This document shows positions 35,074-43,455 of a DNA stretch of 64,000 nucleotides, one piece after another. The stretch covers positions 372,001-436,000 of the forward strand of contig NZ_BBLT01000003.1 of the NCBI RefSeq assembly GCF_000775915.1, written 5' to 3'. Position 1 is the stretch's first letter; the number at the start of each line of letters is the position of its first letter. The notes beneath the pieces are model-generated. The model saw only the letters and a list, made by a program, of their open reading frames with translations. It was not told the DNA's origin and made no database searches. Origin of the DNA: Sporocytophaga myxococcoides (GTDB lineage: Bacteria > Bacteroidota > Bacteroidia > Cytophagales > Cytophagaceae). Both the position numbers and the translations under genes were made by a program.

Positions 35074-36771
35074 TTGAAGCAGTTAATACAAATATTGTTT
35101 TTCTTACTTGTACTTTTGCCAAAAGATCCGGCAAATGCTCAACAATATTTTACTATTCCGGATCCTGCTTTCAGAGATTATTTAGATAAAAATTACCCTT
35201 ATTTATTAAATAATCAAAAGCAATTAATAATAGCCTCTGCTAATTCCTTTGCCGGGACAATCAGCTGCATGGGTATGGGAATAAGGGACCTCTCAGGATT
35301 GGAATATTTTACTAATCTTCTCCAGATTAACTGCAGTAAAAATACTCTCGAAAAACTTCCTTCACTGAATGCATTAAAAGGTCTTACTCATCTGTGGGCT
35401 GAAGAGTGCGGTCTTACAGAGCTTCCGGAAATTAGTCACCTAAAAAACCTTCAGGTATTTGATGTTAAGTCTAACAATTTATCGGTGTTGCCGAATCTTT
35501 CCGGCTTAACGTCTTTAACGTACTTCGACTGTAGTATTAATAAAATTGTCTTAATGCCGGACCTTTCAGGTCTGGTAAATCTGGAAAGTTTTTACTGTTA
35601 TAGAAATAGAATAGAAGCTATTTCATCTGTGTTGAATTCTCCAAACCTTAAGATCTTTGACTGTTCATTTAATAATCTTAAATCAGTGCCGGATCTATCC
35701 AGAAGTACAAATCTTATTGAGATTAATCTGGCAATGAATTTTATCTCAGAATTACCTTCATTTGTAAATCTGATCAACCTTGAGCGTTTATACCTTTACA
35801 ATAACAGTTTGACAATGCTCCCAGTATTGCCTCCAGGGGATAAGCTCATGTTATTAAATGCAGCAAGTAATAAATTAATATCTATTCCTGATCTTTCCAC
35901 TAAAACATCCCTTACTGTCGCGGCCTTTGATCATAATCATATAAGCTTTTCAGATATTATTCCACAAGTAGCTCATCCTTCATTTGCTTCTGTTTTCATT
36001 TTTAATCCTCAGGATACTATAAATGATTTTACAAATGTAAGTGCTATAGTAGGGGACGAAGTGGGAATTTCCGTTAAAAGAGATGCTCAGATAAATAGTA
36101 GTAGATATTTCTGGAAAAAAGATGGAAGCTTTTTTGATACTACGACAAGCAATTCAGTTTTGTTGAAATCAATCAAAAAGAGTCAGGAGGGAAGTTATAT
36201 AGCAGAGGTTGTCAACTCAACTCCTGGGCTTGAAAGCTTAAGACTTATTTTCAAAACGGTTTCACTTAAAGTTTCTGAATGTGGAGCATCTTCCACAACA
36301 TATAATTATAGTATTGTTTCAAATTCATGTAGGGAGGGGGCAGTGATCTCTATTGAAAATTTAAATTCCTCCGCACTAAACGGTCCGTTTAAATATCAAC
36401 TTGTCACAAAAGGGGTGAAGTCCCTTTGGTACACGACAACTCAAATTGATGAGTTAAAGCCTGGTGTTTATGATCTGATAATAAAAGATAAGAATAGTTG
36501 TCTTACTGAATTAAAAAATTATATCCTGATACCAAATGCTGAAGATTGCGATAATGTAATAACACCTAACGGTGACGGTATGGGAGATTATTATTCAATT
36601 CTGGCAAGTGGAAAAATTAAGATCTATGATAAGAGCCTTAAACTTATTAAAGAACTTATTGGTCCGGGCATTTGGGATGGTACCGATTCCAGAGGAGAAA
36701 TTGTGCCAATAGGCCTCTATATTATTGTAATCAATGATAAGGATAAGATAAATATTCTTGTGTTGAATTGA
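35074..36771 (+). CDS. Secreted leucine-rich-repeat protein with type B T9SS C-terminal domain
   Basis: Start TTG (35074-35076), only 5 bp after the anti-sigma stop. 565 aa: a signal peptide (hydrophobic core ending ANAQ), a leucine-rich-repeat array (about residues 60-305) with recurring N-x-L-x-x-L-P-x-L/x-L-x-x-L, an Ig-like domain (about 320-405), a SprB-like repeat (about 405-485, GPFKYQL, then GVYDLIIKDKNSC), and a type B CTD that begins CDNVITPNGDGMGDYYSI and ends IWDGTDSRGEIVPIGLYIIVINDKDK. Predicted T9SS-secreted surface adhesin of the same locus. It may be the ligand or the target that the anti-sigma protein compares with; this is inference. Confidence 0.85.
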   Translation: MKQLIQILFFLLVLLPKDPANAQQYFTIPDPAFRDYLDKNYPYLLNNQKQLIIASANSFAGTISCMGMGIRDLSGLEYFTNLLQINCSKNTLEKLPSLNALKGLTHLWAEECGLTELPEISHLKNLQVFDVKSNNLSVLPNLSGLTSLTYFDCSINKIVLMPDLSGLVNLESFYCYRNRIEAISSVLNSPNLKIFDCSFNNLKSVPDLSRSTNLIEINLAMNFISELPSFVNLINLERLYLYNNSLTMLPVLPPGDKLMLLNAASNKLISIPDLSTKTSLTVAAFDHNHISFSDIIPQVAHPSFASVFIFNPQDTINDFTNVSAIVGDEVGISVKRDAQINSSRYFWKKDGSFFDTTTSNSVLLKSIKKSQEGSYIAEVVNSTPGLESLRLIFKTVSLKVSECGASSTTYNYSIVSNSCREGAVISIENLNSSALNGPFKYQLVTKGVKSLWYTTTQIDELKPGVYDLIIKDKNSCLTELKNYILIPNAEDCDNVITPNGDGMGDYYSILASGKIKIYDKSLKLIKELIGPGIWDGTDSRGEIVPIGLYIIVINDKDKINILVLN

Positions 36772-37033
36772 TTTTTTGCTGCATTACCTTATCTGCATAT
36801 ATCTTCACTTAGTTTATAATCCATTATATCTTCATTTCACAGTATAATAATCTATTGCTTATAAAAAAGAATTGGATGTTGGGCCTATCCGGATTTTGGG
36901 TAGTAAGAATGATTCTAGGAGATATCTAAGCTTTTTCCTGCATGGGGAATGTCGGGAAAATCTATAGACATGATGAATTATGGTTGTCCAAAAATAATGC
37001 TTAAGTGAACTGTCTTAAATAGTATTGAGCAAT
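36772..37033. other. Intergenic region between convergent genes
   Basis: About 260 bp of AT-rich sequence follows the LRR gene before the secDF terminator. No ORF, promoter or additional terminator was recognised. Confidence 0.4.
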
Positions 37034-37067
37034 AAAAAAGGCAGTCGCTTTCGGGACTGCCTTTTTC
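37034..37067. terminator. Bidirectional terminator downstream of secDF
   Basis: AAAAAGGCAGTC (37035-37046) pairs with GACTGCCTTTTT (37055-37066) around an 8-base loop, giving A-runs and T-runs on both strands. It ends 23 bp from the secDF stop and can also stop transcription from the LRR side. Confidence 0.85.
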
Positions 37068-37089
37068 GTTTAGTTGATATAAGCCTAAA

Positions 37090-40059
37090 TTAAGAAACGT
37101 GAGAAGCTTCTTTCGCAGGCTCTTTTTTATCTTCCCAGCTTGCAAAGTCAACAAGAATTGGAGATCCAATGCAAAGTGATGAATAAGTACCGATAAGTAC
37201 ACCAATCAACATTGCAAAAGAGAATCCTTTGATAGACTCGCCACCGAATATAAACAGGATAATGATTACAAAGATAGTACTCATACCAGTGATGATGGTA
37301 CGGCTCAATGTATCATTTAATGCGTTGTTAATAACCTGAGATTGTGCTTTGTCTCCTCTGTGCACTGAAAGGAACTCACGAATACGGTCAAATACAACGA
37401 CAGAGTCGTTGATAGAGTAACCAATCACTGTAAGAATTGCTGCGACAAAAGTCTGGTCAATCTCCAGAGAGAATGGGACAATGCCATCAAGTATAGAGAA
37501 TAGGGCGATTACAACAAGTACCACATGGAATAAGCTAACCACTGTTCCAAATGCAAATTGCCATTTTTTGAAACGGATAAGAATGTATAAGAACATCAGC
37601 ACTATAGCAACCACTAATGAAAGTATGGCCGATGTTTTAATGTCATCCGCAATGGTCGGTCCGATTTTCGAAGCGCTTAACACTGTAGCTTTATTGTCGG
37701 AGATTTTAGAAAGTCCGTCATTAAGTGTTTGCTCAGCTTTGATTGGTGCTTCGTCAGAATCGTCATCTACCAGGTAACTAGTTGTGATTTTTAGCTTGTT
37801 GTTGGAGCCATAGGTTTTTACTTCAGGAGAAGTGCCAAATGCATCATGAAGGTTTTGCTTAACATCTTCAGTACTTACAGGTTTTTCAAACTGAACGATA
37901 AAAGTCCTTCCTCCTTTAAAGTCAACGCCCAGGTTAAAGCCTTTTATTGAAACTGAAATAATTCCAGCAACAATGATAAGTCCTGAAATAGTGTAATATA
38001 GTTTTCTCTTTCCTATAAAGTCAAATGTAGTAGTCTTGAAAAGATTTTTTGAGAATTTGTTAGAGAAGCTCCACTCCCCTTTCTTTCTCATATTGAAGAT
38101 TACTCTGGTGATTAAGACAGAAGTAAAGAGTGAACAGAAAATACCTATGATAAGCGTTACTGCAAAACCTAGGATCAGGCTTGTTCCAAAGTATAGAAGA
38201 ACAAAACCTTTAATCAAAGTCGTTACGTTCGAGTCAATAATAGCAGAGAACGCATTGCGGTAGCCGCTGTTTAGAGCAGTTTCAAGATTTTTGCCTTCGT
38301 TTAGGTCTTCTTTAACTCTTTCATTAATAAGTACGTTTGCGTCCACGGCAAGAGCTATGGAAAGCAATATACCTGCAATACCGGGAAGTGTCAGAACGGC
38401 TCCTAGATTAGCCATGACGCCCACTATAAATAATAAGTTGAAAAGAAGTGCAATATCTGCTACAAGACCGGCATTTGAATAGTATAGAACCATGAACAGG
38501 ATTACTATGATCATACCTGCTAACATAGAATTCAAACCAGAGTCAATAGCTTCTTTACCAAGACTAGGTCCTACGATTGTTTCTTCTGCAATTCTTACAG
38601 GGGCAGGAAGTTTACCCGCTTTTAGTTTACTGGCAAGGTCTCTTGCCTCTTCTATTGTAAAGTCACCAGTGATAGAAGATTGTCCGTTAGGAATCTCAAC
38701 TTGTACTACAGGAGCAGAGATTACATAGTCATCAAGTACAATTGCGACTCTTCTCTTATTTTTAGGATCGCTGGAAGCTTCTCTGGTAATATTTCTCCAT
38801 TTTTTTGCTCCCTCAGGATTCATACTCATAGAGATTTCATAACTCTTGGCATTACTTGAAACGTCAGCTCTTGCATCTGTAATTACCTCACCTGTCAAGC
38901 CAGCTTTTCCGGTTCTGCTTTTCTTTACAGGTACAAGCTCCAGAGTGTTCCCACCTTGCTCGTCTCTGTATGGTTTTTGCTCCCAGACAAAACGCATGTT
39001 GGACGGTATCATCGCTTGCACTTTTGGATCGCTGAATATTCTGTTGATTTTAGCAGTATCTTTTACTTCATATCTCAAAGAATACCCTGATCTTAACAGG
39101 CTGTAAATGGCCGAAGCTTTCTGAGTAGTGTCAGCTTTTGCAGTAGTGTCAGCTTCAACTGAAGTGTCGCTTTTAGCAGTGGCTGTAGAATCCCCATCTG
39201 TAAGAAGATTTTTAGCGGCTTCAGAAGTAGGAGTTTTTTCAGAAGCTTTATGCGCTTTAGCATCTTTTTCCTTTAAAAGAAGGTAATCATTGATCTGGTT
39301 AAGATATGGAATTACTTCCGGCATGTGGTATACCTCCAGAAACTCAAGTGAAGCGGCACCTTGTAAAAGGTTTCTTACTCTTTGTGGGTTTTCAACACCT
39401 GGTAGCTCTACCTGAATTCTTCCTGTTCCTTGAATTCTCTGAATGTTTGGCTGAATTACACCGAATTTGTCAATCCTGTTTCTAAGAATTTCAAATGAAC
39501 GGTCAATTGCATCATCAACCTCAGTGTTGATTACTTTTTTTACTTCGGAATCAGAGCTTTTGTAAGTGATTCTTCCACTATTTGCAGAGTTTGCAAATAT
39601 GTCGCTCAGTTTTTTATCAGGAGCAATTTCTTTGTAAGCTTCGAAGAAAAGAGCTGTATAATCATCTTTGCCGCCTTTGTATCTTTCTCCTGCTATTTTA
39701 AGTGCTTCCTGGAATTTAGGATCTTTAGCATTTGTTCCTGCGAGCCCCTTAAGTATTTCAACCGGTGAAACCTCAAGTGTAACGTGCATACCTCCCTGAA
39801 GGTCAAGGCCAAGAGCAAGCTCATTCTCTTTAACTTCTTTGTAAGTATATTTTATGCCAAACAGATTGTAAACTGGCTTGTCATAAATAGAATCAAGAAA
39901 TTCCTGTTTCTTTTCAAGATTAACCGTGCCATCTTTTTCTGTGGCAAATTTTACTGCCTCGTTCTGCTTCCTCTGTGCAATGAAAGTAAATGATAAAAAG
40001 TACAGGCACAGAAGAGAAATTATGACTGTCAATGTGACAATGACATTTTTGTTCTTCAT
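37090..40059 (-). CDS. secDF: SecDF fused protein-export membrane protein
   Basis: The 989-aa fusion of SecD and SecF is the usual form in Bacteroidota. An N-terminal TM is followed by the large periplasmic P1 region (LGLDLQGGMHVTLEV, then DRSFEILRNRIDKFGVIQPNIQRIQG and VELPGVENPQRV), containing a low-complexity Ala/Thr/Lys/Asp insertion (about 265-325). Then come the SecD membrane helices (DANVLINERVKEDL) and the SecF half (FKGGRTFIVQFEKPVS, then TVIGYSINDSVVVFDRIRE). It uses proton flux to pull preproteins out of the SecYEG channel, upstream of the T9SS cargo seen in this window. It has its own terminator and appears monocistronic. Confidence 0.96.
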   Translation of the reverse strand: MKNKNVIVTLTVIISLLCLYFLSFTFIAQRKQNEAVKFATEKDGTVNLEKKQEFLDSIYDKPVYNLFGIKYTYKEVKENELALGLDLQGGMHVTLEVSPVEILKGLAGTNAKDPKFQEALKIAGERYKGGKDDYTALFFEAYKEIAPDKKLSDIFANSANSGRITYKSSDSEVKKVINTEVDDAIDRSFEILRNRIDKFGVIQPNIQRIQGTGRIQVELPGVENPQRVRNLLQGAASLEFLEVYHMPEVIPYLNQINDYLLLKEKDAKAHKASEKTPTSEAAKNLLTDGDSTATAKSDTSVEADTTAKADTTQKASAIYSLLRSGYSLRYEVKDTAKINRIFSDPKVQAMIPSNMRFVWEQKPYRDEQGGNTLELVPVKKSRTGKAGLTGEVITDARADVSSNAKSYEISMSMNPEGAKKWRNITREASSDPKNKRRVAIVLDDYVISAPVVQVEIPNGQSSITGDFTIEEARDLASKLKAGKLPAPVRIAEETIVGPSLGKEAIDSGLNSMLAGMIIVILFMVLYYSNAGLVADIALLFNLLFIVGVMANLGAVLTLPGIAGILLSIALAVDANVLINERVKEDLNEGKNLETALNSGYRNAFSAIIDSNVTTLIKGFVLLYFGTSLILGFAVTLIIGIFCSLFTSVLITRVIFNMRKKGEWSFSNKFSKNLFKTTTFDFIGKRKLYYTISGLIIVAGIISVSIKGFNLGVDFKGGRTFIVQFEKPVSTEDVKQNLHDAFGTSPEVKTYGSNNKLKITTSYLVDDDSDEAPIKAEQTLNDGLSKISDNKATVLSASKIGPTIADDIKTSAILSLVVAIVLMFLYILIRFKKWQFAFGTVVSLFHVVLVVIALFSILDGIVPFSLEIDQTFVAAILTVIGYSINDSVVVFDRIREFLSVHRGDKAQSQVINNALNDTLSRTIITGMSTIFVIIILFIFGGESIKGFSFAMLIGVLIGTYSSLCIGSPILVDFASWEDKKEPAKEASHVS

Positions 40060-40154
40060 TTTTAGTATAAATTATTGTGATTTTAATTATGAAATTGTAG
40101 AATCATAGGATTCTTATAGCATTTAATCCAGAATAATGGATTAGATTAAAGGCA

Positions 40155-40499
40155 CTAAGGAGCCTGAGGAGTAATTATTAGTTGTAGGAGAATCCTGAAA
40201 TATTTATTGATATAATCAGGCAAATCAACTTTTTCTTCAAAATGATTCTGAAGTATTATTAAAGGTGATAAAAATTCAAAGAAAATGTCCTGGTGTAAAT
40301 TTATCTGTACAAATGGTATAACAGCCTCAAAGGAAGTGATAATGGTTTTTCCGGTGTTATCATCTGAGGCCGCAACATCTTTTACTGAAGACTCCTTTTG
40401 TATCTCATCAGTTGGCTTAACCGTAATATTATAAGCCAAAAGAGGGAAGGCCAAAGCGATTCCTAGTAAAAACTTTAATATGTTGATTTTAAACTTCAT
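40155..40499 (-). CDS. Exported protein of unknown function, 114 aa
   Basis: Starts MKFKINILKFLLGIALAFPLLAY, a signal peptide or N-terminal anchor. The mature part is polar for about 40 residues, then carries a more hydrophobic stretch (FVQINLHQDIFFEFLSPLIILQNHF) and ends with LLQLIITPQAP. Not recognised. It is 95 bp upstream of secDF on the same strand, so co-transcription is possible. Small size leaves some doubt, but the signal sequence and open frame support it. Confidence 0.6.
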   Translation of the reverse strand: MKFKINILKFLLGIALAFPLLAYNITVKPTDEIQKESSVKDVAASDDNTGKTIITSFEAVIPFVQINLHQDIFFEFLSPLIILQNHFEEKVDLPDYINKYFRILLQLIITPQAP

Positions 40500-40597
40500 A
40501 CAATTCAGGCCTGCAAAAGTATATAGAATTTATTAATCTGCCAAAACAGTATTTCATATTTTAAGTTTATTTGTCCTTATAAGTATAACTTTATTGG

Positions 40598-40605
40598 TAT
40601 ATTTG
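40598..40605 (+). promoter_or_regulatory. Candidate -7 box for ppa
   Basis: TATATTTG matches TAnnTTTG, 45 bp before the ppa ATG. A TTTG at 40570-40573 is 24 bp upstream, a little longer than the spacing at rpsP and rplS, so the -33 assignment is uncertain. Confidence 0.5.
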
Positions 40606-40650
40606 AACCTTAATATGGCCTTAGTCATTAACTTTTAAATTATTAGTTTT

Positions 40651-41229
40651 ATGTTTAATCCTTGGCACGACGTCAGCTACGGGGATAAAAGTCCTGAAGT
40701 AGTACAAAGTATTATTGAAATTCCTAAACACTCGAAAGCAAAATACGAGCTTGATAAAGAAAGTGGTCTGATAAAGTTGGACAGAGTGTTGTTCTCAGCA
40801 GTTCACTATCCTGCAAATTATGGTTTCATACCACAAACTTATTGCGATGATCATGATCCTCTAGATATTTTGGTTATAAGCTCAGTGGCAGTTGATCCTC
40901 TAACTTTGATAGAGGCGAAAGTTATCGGTGTTATGCAAATGATTGATAACGATGAGAAAGACGACAAAATTATTGCGGTTGCAAAAAATGATATGTCCGT
41001 TAACTATATCAATGATATTGAAGAGCTTCCTCCTCATACGCTTGTAGAAATGAAGCGTTTCTTTGAAGATTATAAAAACCTTGAACAGAAAAAGGTGATT
41101 GTAAAGAGATTCCTTCACAAACAGGAAGCTTTCAAGATTATCGCTGAAGCTATAGAGCTTTACAATGTAACTTTCGCGGATCTGATCGAAGAGAAAAAGC
41201 AAAAAGAAATTGCTGGGAAAGTGAAATAA
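40651..41229 (+). CDS. ppa: Inorganic pyrophosphatase (family I)
   Basis: The 192-aa protein has family I soluble PPase marks: [51 protein letters not shown] with the Asp-rich metal site (DDHDPLD), and a later KND. It hydrolyses PPi to 2 Pi, pulling biosynthetic reactions forward. Preceded by a TAnnTTTG box. The 3' end runs into the first heptad tract (41234-41261). Convergent with udk. Confidence 0.96.
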   Translation: MFNPWHDVSYGDKSPEVVQSIIEIPKHSKAKYELDKESGLIKLDRVLFSAVHYPANYGFIPQTYCDDHDPLDILVISSVAVDPLTLIEAKVIGVMQMIDNDEKDDKIIAVAKNDMSVNYINDIEELPPHTLVEMKRFFEDYKNLEQKKVIVKRFLHKQEAFKIIAEAIELYNVTFADLIEEKKQKEIAGKVK

Positions 41230-41233
41230 GTTG

Positions 41234-41261
41234 AAAGTCAAAAGTATAAAGTTTAAAGTAA
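41234..41261 (+). repeat. AAAGTNN heptad tract, copy 1
   Basis: Four consecutive 7-bp units: AAAGTCA, AAAGTAT, AAAGTTT, AAAGTAA, directly after the ppa stop. The tract faces the reverse-oriented tract at 41335-41369, and a terminator hairpin lies between them, starting with the last unit. Confidence 0.75.
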
Positions 41262-41296
41262 AGCTCAGACTGATTAGTTTGAGCTTTACTTTTTAT
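41255..41296 (+). terminator. Terminator of ppa
   Basis: A 13-bp perfect stem (41255-41267 with 41280-41292: AAAGTAAAGCTCA / TGAGCTTTACTTT), a 12-base loop, and a T-run after the 3' arm. It begins with the last AAAGTAA heptad. Confidence 0.8.
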
Positions 41297-41334
41297 AAAT
41301 AATTTCTCAGCACGCATCTTCTGGTGTTCGATCT

Positions 41335-41369
41335 TTACTTTCGACTTTTAGCTTTTAACTTTCAACTTT
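41335..41369 (-). repeat. AAAGTNN heptad tract, copy 2 (inverted, overlaps 3' end of udk)
   Basis: On the minus strand, five 7-bp units AAAGTTG, AAAGTTA, AAAGCTA, AAAGTCG, AAAGTAA. The first three contain the last codons and stop of udk. It is oriented opposite to the tract at 41234-41261. Confidence 0.75.
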
Positions 41370-41968
41370 ATAAAACTCAATACCACCTCCAAGCCTTTCT
41401 CAAATCCAATGTTATTGGGAATCACCAGGTCTGCATCATGCCTGAAAGGCTCAATATATTTTTCATAGGTGGGTGATACATGATATTCATATCTATATAA
41501 AACGTCTTCTATTGAATATCCTCTTTCATCCTGGTCCCTGGTAATTCTCCTTTTAAGTTTTACTGTTTCTTTTGCATCAACAAATATTTTGAGATCCAGT
41601 TGCTTAGCTATTTCCGGATGATAGAATACAAATACCCCTTCAATAATGATAACCGGAGCAGGTTTAAACGTAAGAATTTTAGGCGAGAGGGCAGGATTAT
41701 TAAAAGTATACTCTTCTTTAAATACCACCTTGTTTTCTTTCAGGTCCTTTAAATCTTTAGCCAGCTGCTCATTGTCAATTGAAAATGGCGTGTCAAAATT
41801 GGCTATACCTTTTTCGTCCAATGGCTGCAATTCAATTTTTTTGTAATATTCATCCTGAGAAATGAGGCAAACTTCCTCATCTCTAAAATGCCTCATAAGT
41901 GTCCTTATGAATAAGGTTTTGCCCGAAGCACTTCCTCCTGTTATACCTATTATATAAGGTGAATTCAT
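41348..41968 (-). CDS. udk: Uridine kinase
   Basis: The 206-aa P-loop kinase phosphorylates uridine and cytidine in pyrimidine salvage. Walker A is GITGGSASGKT (residues 8-18), followed by LISQDEYYK, NFDTPFSID and the nucleoside-site VIIIEGVFVFYHPEI. ARG-rich RRITRDQDERGYS is the lid/LID-like segment. Length is normal. The last residues (KLKVKS) are encoded by the heptad repeat, so the natural C-terminus may have been replaced. Convergent with ppa; 28 bp downstream of rdgB on the same strand, probably co-transcribed. Confidence 0.94.
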   Translation of the reverse strand: MNSPYIIGITGGSASGKTLFIRTLMRHFRDEEVCLISQDEYYKKIELQPLDEKGIANFDTPFSIDNEQLAKDLKDLKENKVVFKEEYTFNNPALSPKILTFKPAPVIIIEGVFVFYHPEIAKQLDLKIFVDAKETVKLKRRITRDQDERGYSIEDVLYRYEYHVSPTYEKYIEPFRHDADLVIPNNIGFEKGLEVVLSFIKLKVKS

Positions 41969-41996
41969 ATATTAGATTAAAATATTTTTGCAAAAT

Positions 41997-42575
41997 TTAA
42001 ACCTGGTCCTTCAAAAAAGCGGTCAGTTTTGCTACAGCTCTTCCTCTGTGACTAATAGGATTCTTTTCCTCCAAGGACATTTCTGCAAAAGTTTTTGAAA
42101 AACCTACTGGCTGGAAAATAGGGTCATAGCCAAAGCCCTGTGCTCCTTTTTTCTCATTTAGAATAATGCCATCTGCAAAACCTGTGAATGTATATGAGTT
42201 TCCATTGATAATCAATGTGATTACGGTTTTGAATGTAGCTGATCTGTCCGTTTTCCCTTCCAGGTTTTTTAAAAGAAGATTCATGTTGTCTTCAGGAGAA
42301 CAGTCTGGCCCTGCATATCTGGCAGAAATGACTCCCGGAGCCCCATTTAAAGCATTTACTTCCAGCCCCGTATCATCTGCAAAGCAGTTAATTTTATATT
42401 TTTCATACACATAAGATGCTTTTTGTAAAGAATTTCCTTCAATGGTTGGTTGGGTTTCTTCAAGTTCTTCATAGCATCCAATATCCTGTAGGCTGAGAAT
42501 TGTATATTGATTTGATAATAAATGCTTTATTTCAGCAAGTTTGCCCTTGTTGTTGGTCGCAAAACAGAGTTCCAT
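41997..42575 (-). CDS. rdgB: dITP/XTP pyrophosphatase (RdgB/HAM1)
   Basis: The 192-aa house-cleaning enzyme hydrolyses dITP, ITP and XTP to monophosphates, removing deaminated purines. Marks: FATNNKGKLAEIKHLL (residues 5-20), FADDTGLEVNALNGAPGVISARYAG with catalytic D67/D68, GFGYDPIFQP, and SHRGRAVAKL near the C-terminus. It precedes udk on the same strand by 28 bp. Confidence 0.95.
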   Translation of the reverse strand: MELCFATNNKGKLAEIKHLLSNQYTILSLQDIGCYEELEETQPTIEGNSLQKASYVYEKYKINCFADDTGLEVNALNGAPGVISARYAGPDCSPEDNMNLLLKNLEGKTDRSATFKTVITLIINGNSYTFTGFADGIILNEKKGAQGFGYDPIFQPVGFSKTFAEMSLEEKNPISHRGRAVAKLTAFLKDQV

Positions 42576-42651
42576 AATTTTCTTTATTCCTTTTTACTTT
42601 ATAATATCTTGAAATTAAAAAATAAATGAAGAAGCAGAAAGCAGAAGGCAT

Positions 42652-42679
42652 AAAGTTGAAAGTTAAAAGTCTAAAGTAA
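42652..42679 (+). repeat. AAAGTNN heptad tract, copy 3
   Basis: Units AAAGTTG, AAAGTTA, AAAGTCT, AAAGTAA at 42652-42679, with another AAAGTAA at 42690-42696 and degenerate GAAAGCA-type units just before (about 42630-42650). It lies in the 347-bp gap between divergent rdgB and rpsP, facing the reverse tract at 42755-42782. Confidence 0.75.
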
Positions 42680-42754
42680 AAAAAGCTCTAAAGTAAAATG
42701 CTTTCCTTTAAGAGCAGGACTTCAGGATCTTCTATCATTACCAAAGCAATTCTT

Positions 42755-42782
42755 TAACTTTCAACTTTAGACTTTCGACTTT
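42755..42782 (-). repeat. AAAGTNN heptad tract, copy 4 (inverted)
   Basis: On the minus strand AAAGTCG, AAAGTCT, AAAGTTG, AAAGTTA. It mirrors the tract at 42652-42679, and beyond it (to about 42825) degenerate AAAGCTG units mirror the outer units of the other arm. The whole structure can fold into a large hairpin with about 75 bp between the inner arms. Confidence 0.75.
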
Positions 42783-42837
42783 TAACTCATATTACTTTAA
42801 GCTTTTCGCCTTCAGCTTTCAGCTTTAATTCAAAAAA

Positions 42838-42869
42838 TTTGGCTCGTTAGCAAAAAAAGTATACTTTTG
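42838..42869 (+). promoter_or_regulatory. Promoter of the rpsP-rimM-trmD operon
   Basis: TTTG (42838-42841) and TACTTTTG (42862-42869; TAnnTTTG) are separated by 20 bp, matching the Bacteroidota housekeeping promoter. They lie about 53 bp before the rpsP ATG, in the gap downstream of the heptad tracts. Confidence 0.75.
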
Positions 42870-42922
42870 TGGTTCGGTTTTAAGATGGACGTGTTCCATC
42901 AGTTCAACTAATAACTTATTTT

Positions 42923-43444
42923 ATGCCAGTAAAAATCAGATTAGCGCGTCGCGGACGCAAAAAGCTTGCTCTATATGATATAGTAGTAGCTGATTCAAAA
43001 GCACCACGTGATGGTCGCTTCATTGAAAAATTGGGTACTTACAACCCAAATACTCACCCTGCAATTGTTAAATTTGATGAAGAGAGAGCTCTTTATTGGG
43101 TTTTAACAGGTGCTCAACCTACAGATACAGCAAGAACGCTGCTTTCTGATAAAGGGATTATGCTGAAAAAACACTTGCAAGTCGGTGTTAACAAGGGTGC
43201 AATTACTCAAGATCAGGCAGATAAGAAATTCAATGAATGGTTGAAGAGCAAAGAATCTAAAGTTAGTGGTGCTGCTACCGAGCTTGAGAAGAAAAAAGCT
43301 GCTGAGAAAAAAGCTAAACTTGATGCAGAATCTAAAGTAAACGAAGCTAGAAAAGCTGCAATCAAAGCAAAAGCTGTAGTTGTTGAAGCTGCTCCTGCTG
43401 CTCCTGCAGAAGGTGAAGCCCCAGCTGCAGAATCTGCTGAATAA
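42923..43444 (+). CDS. rpsP: 30S ribosomal protein S16 with long Ala/Lys tail
   Basis: The N-terminal ~90 residues are standard S16 ([38 protein letters not shown]..., [10 protein letters not shown]). The protein is 173 aa, about twice the minimal S16 length, with a C-terminal extension rich in Ala, Lys and Glu, ending in an Ala/Pro/Glu run. Extended S16 tails are typical of Bacteroidota, so this is not unusual. First gene of rpsP-rimM-trmD. The well-formed promoter at 42838-42869 lies upstream. Confidence 0.97.
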   Translation: MPVKIRLARRGRKKLALYDIVVADSKAPRDGRFIEKLGTYNPNTHPAIVKFDEERALYWVLTGAQPTDTARTLLSDKGIMLKKHLQVGVNKGAITQDQADKKFNEWLKSKESKVSGAATELEKKKAAEKKAKLDAESKVNEARKAAIKAKAVVVEAAPAAPAEGEAPAAESAE

Positions 43445-43455
43445 GTATTTAAGCA

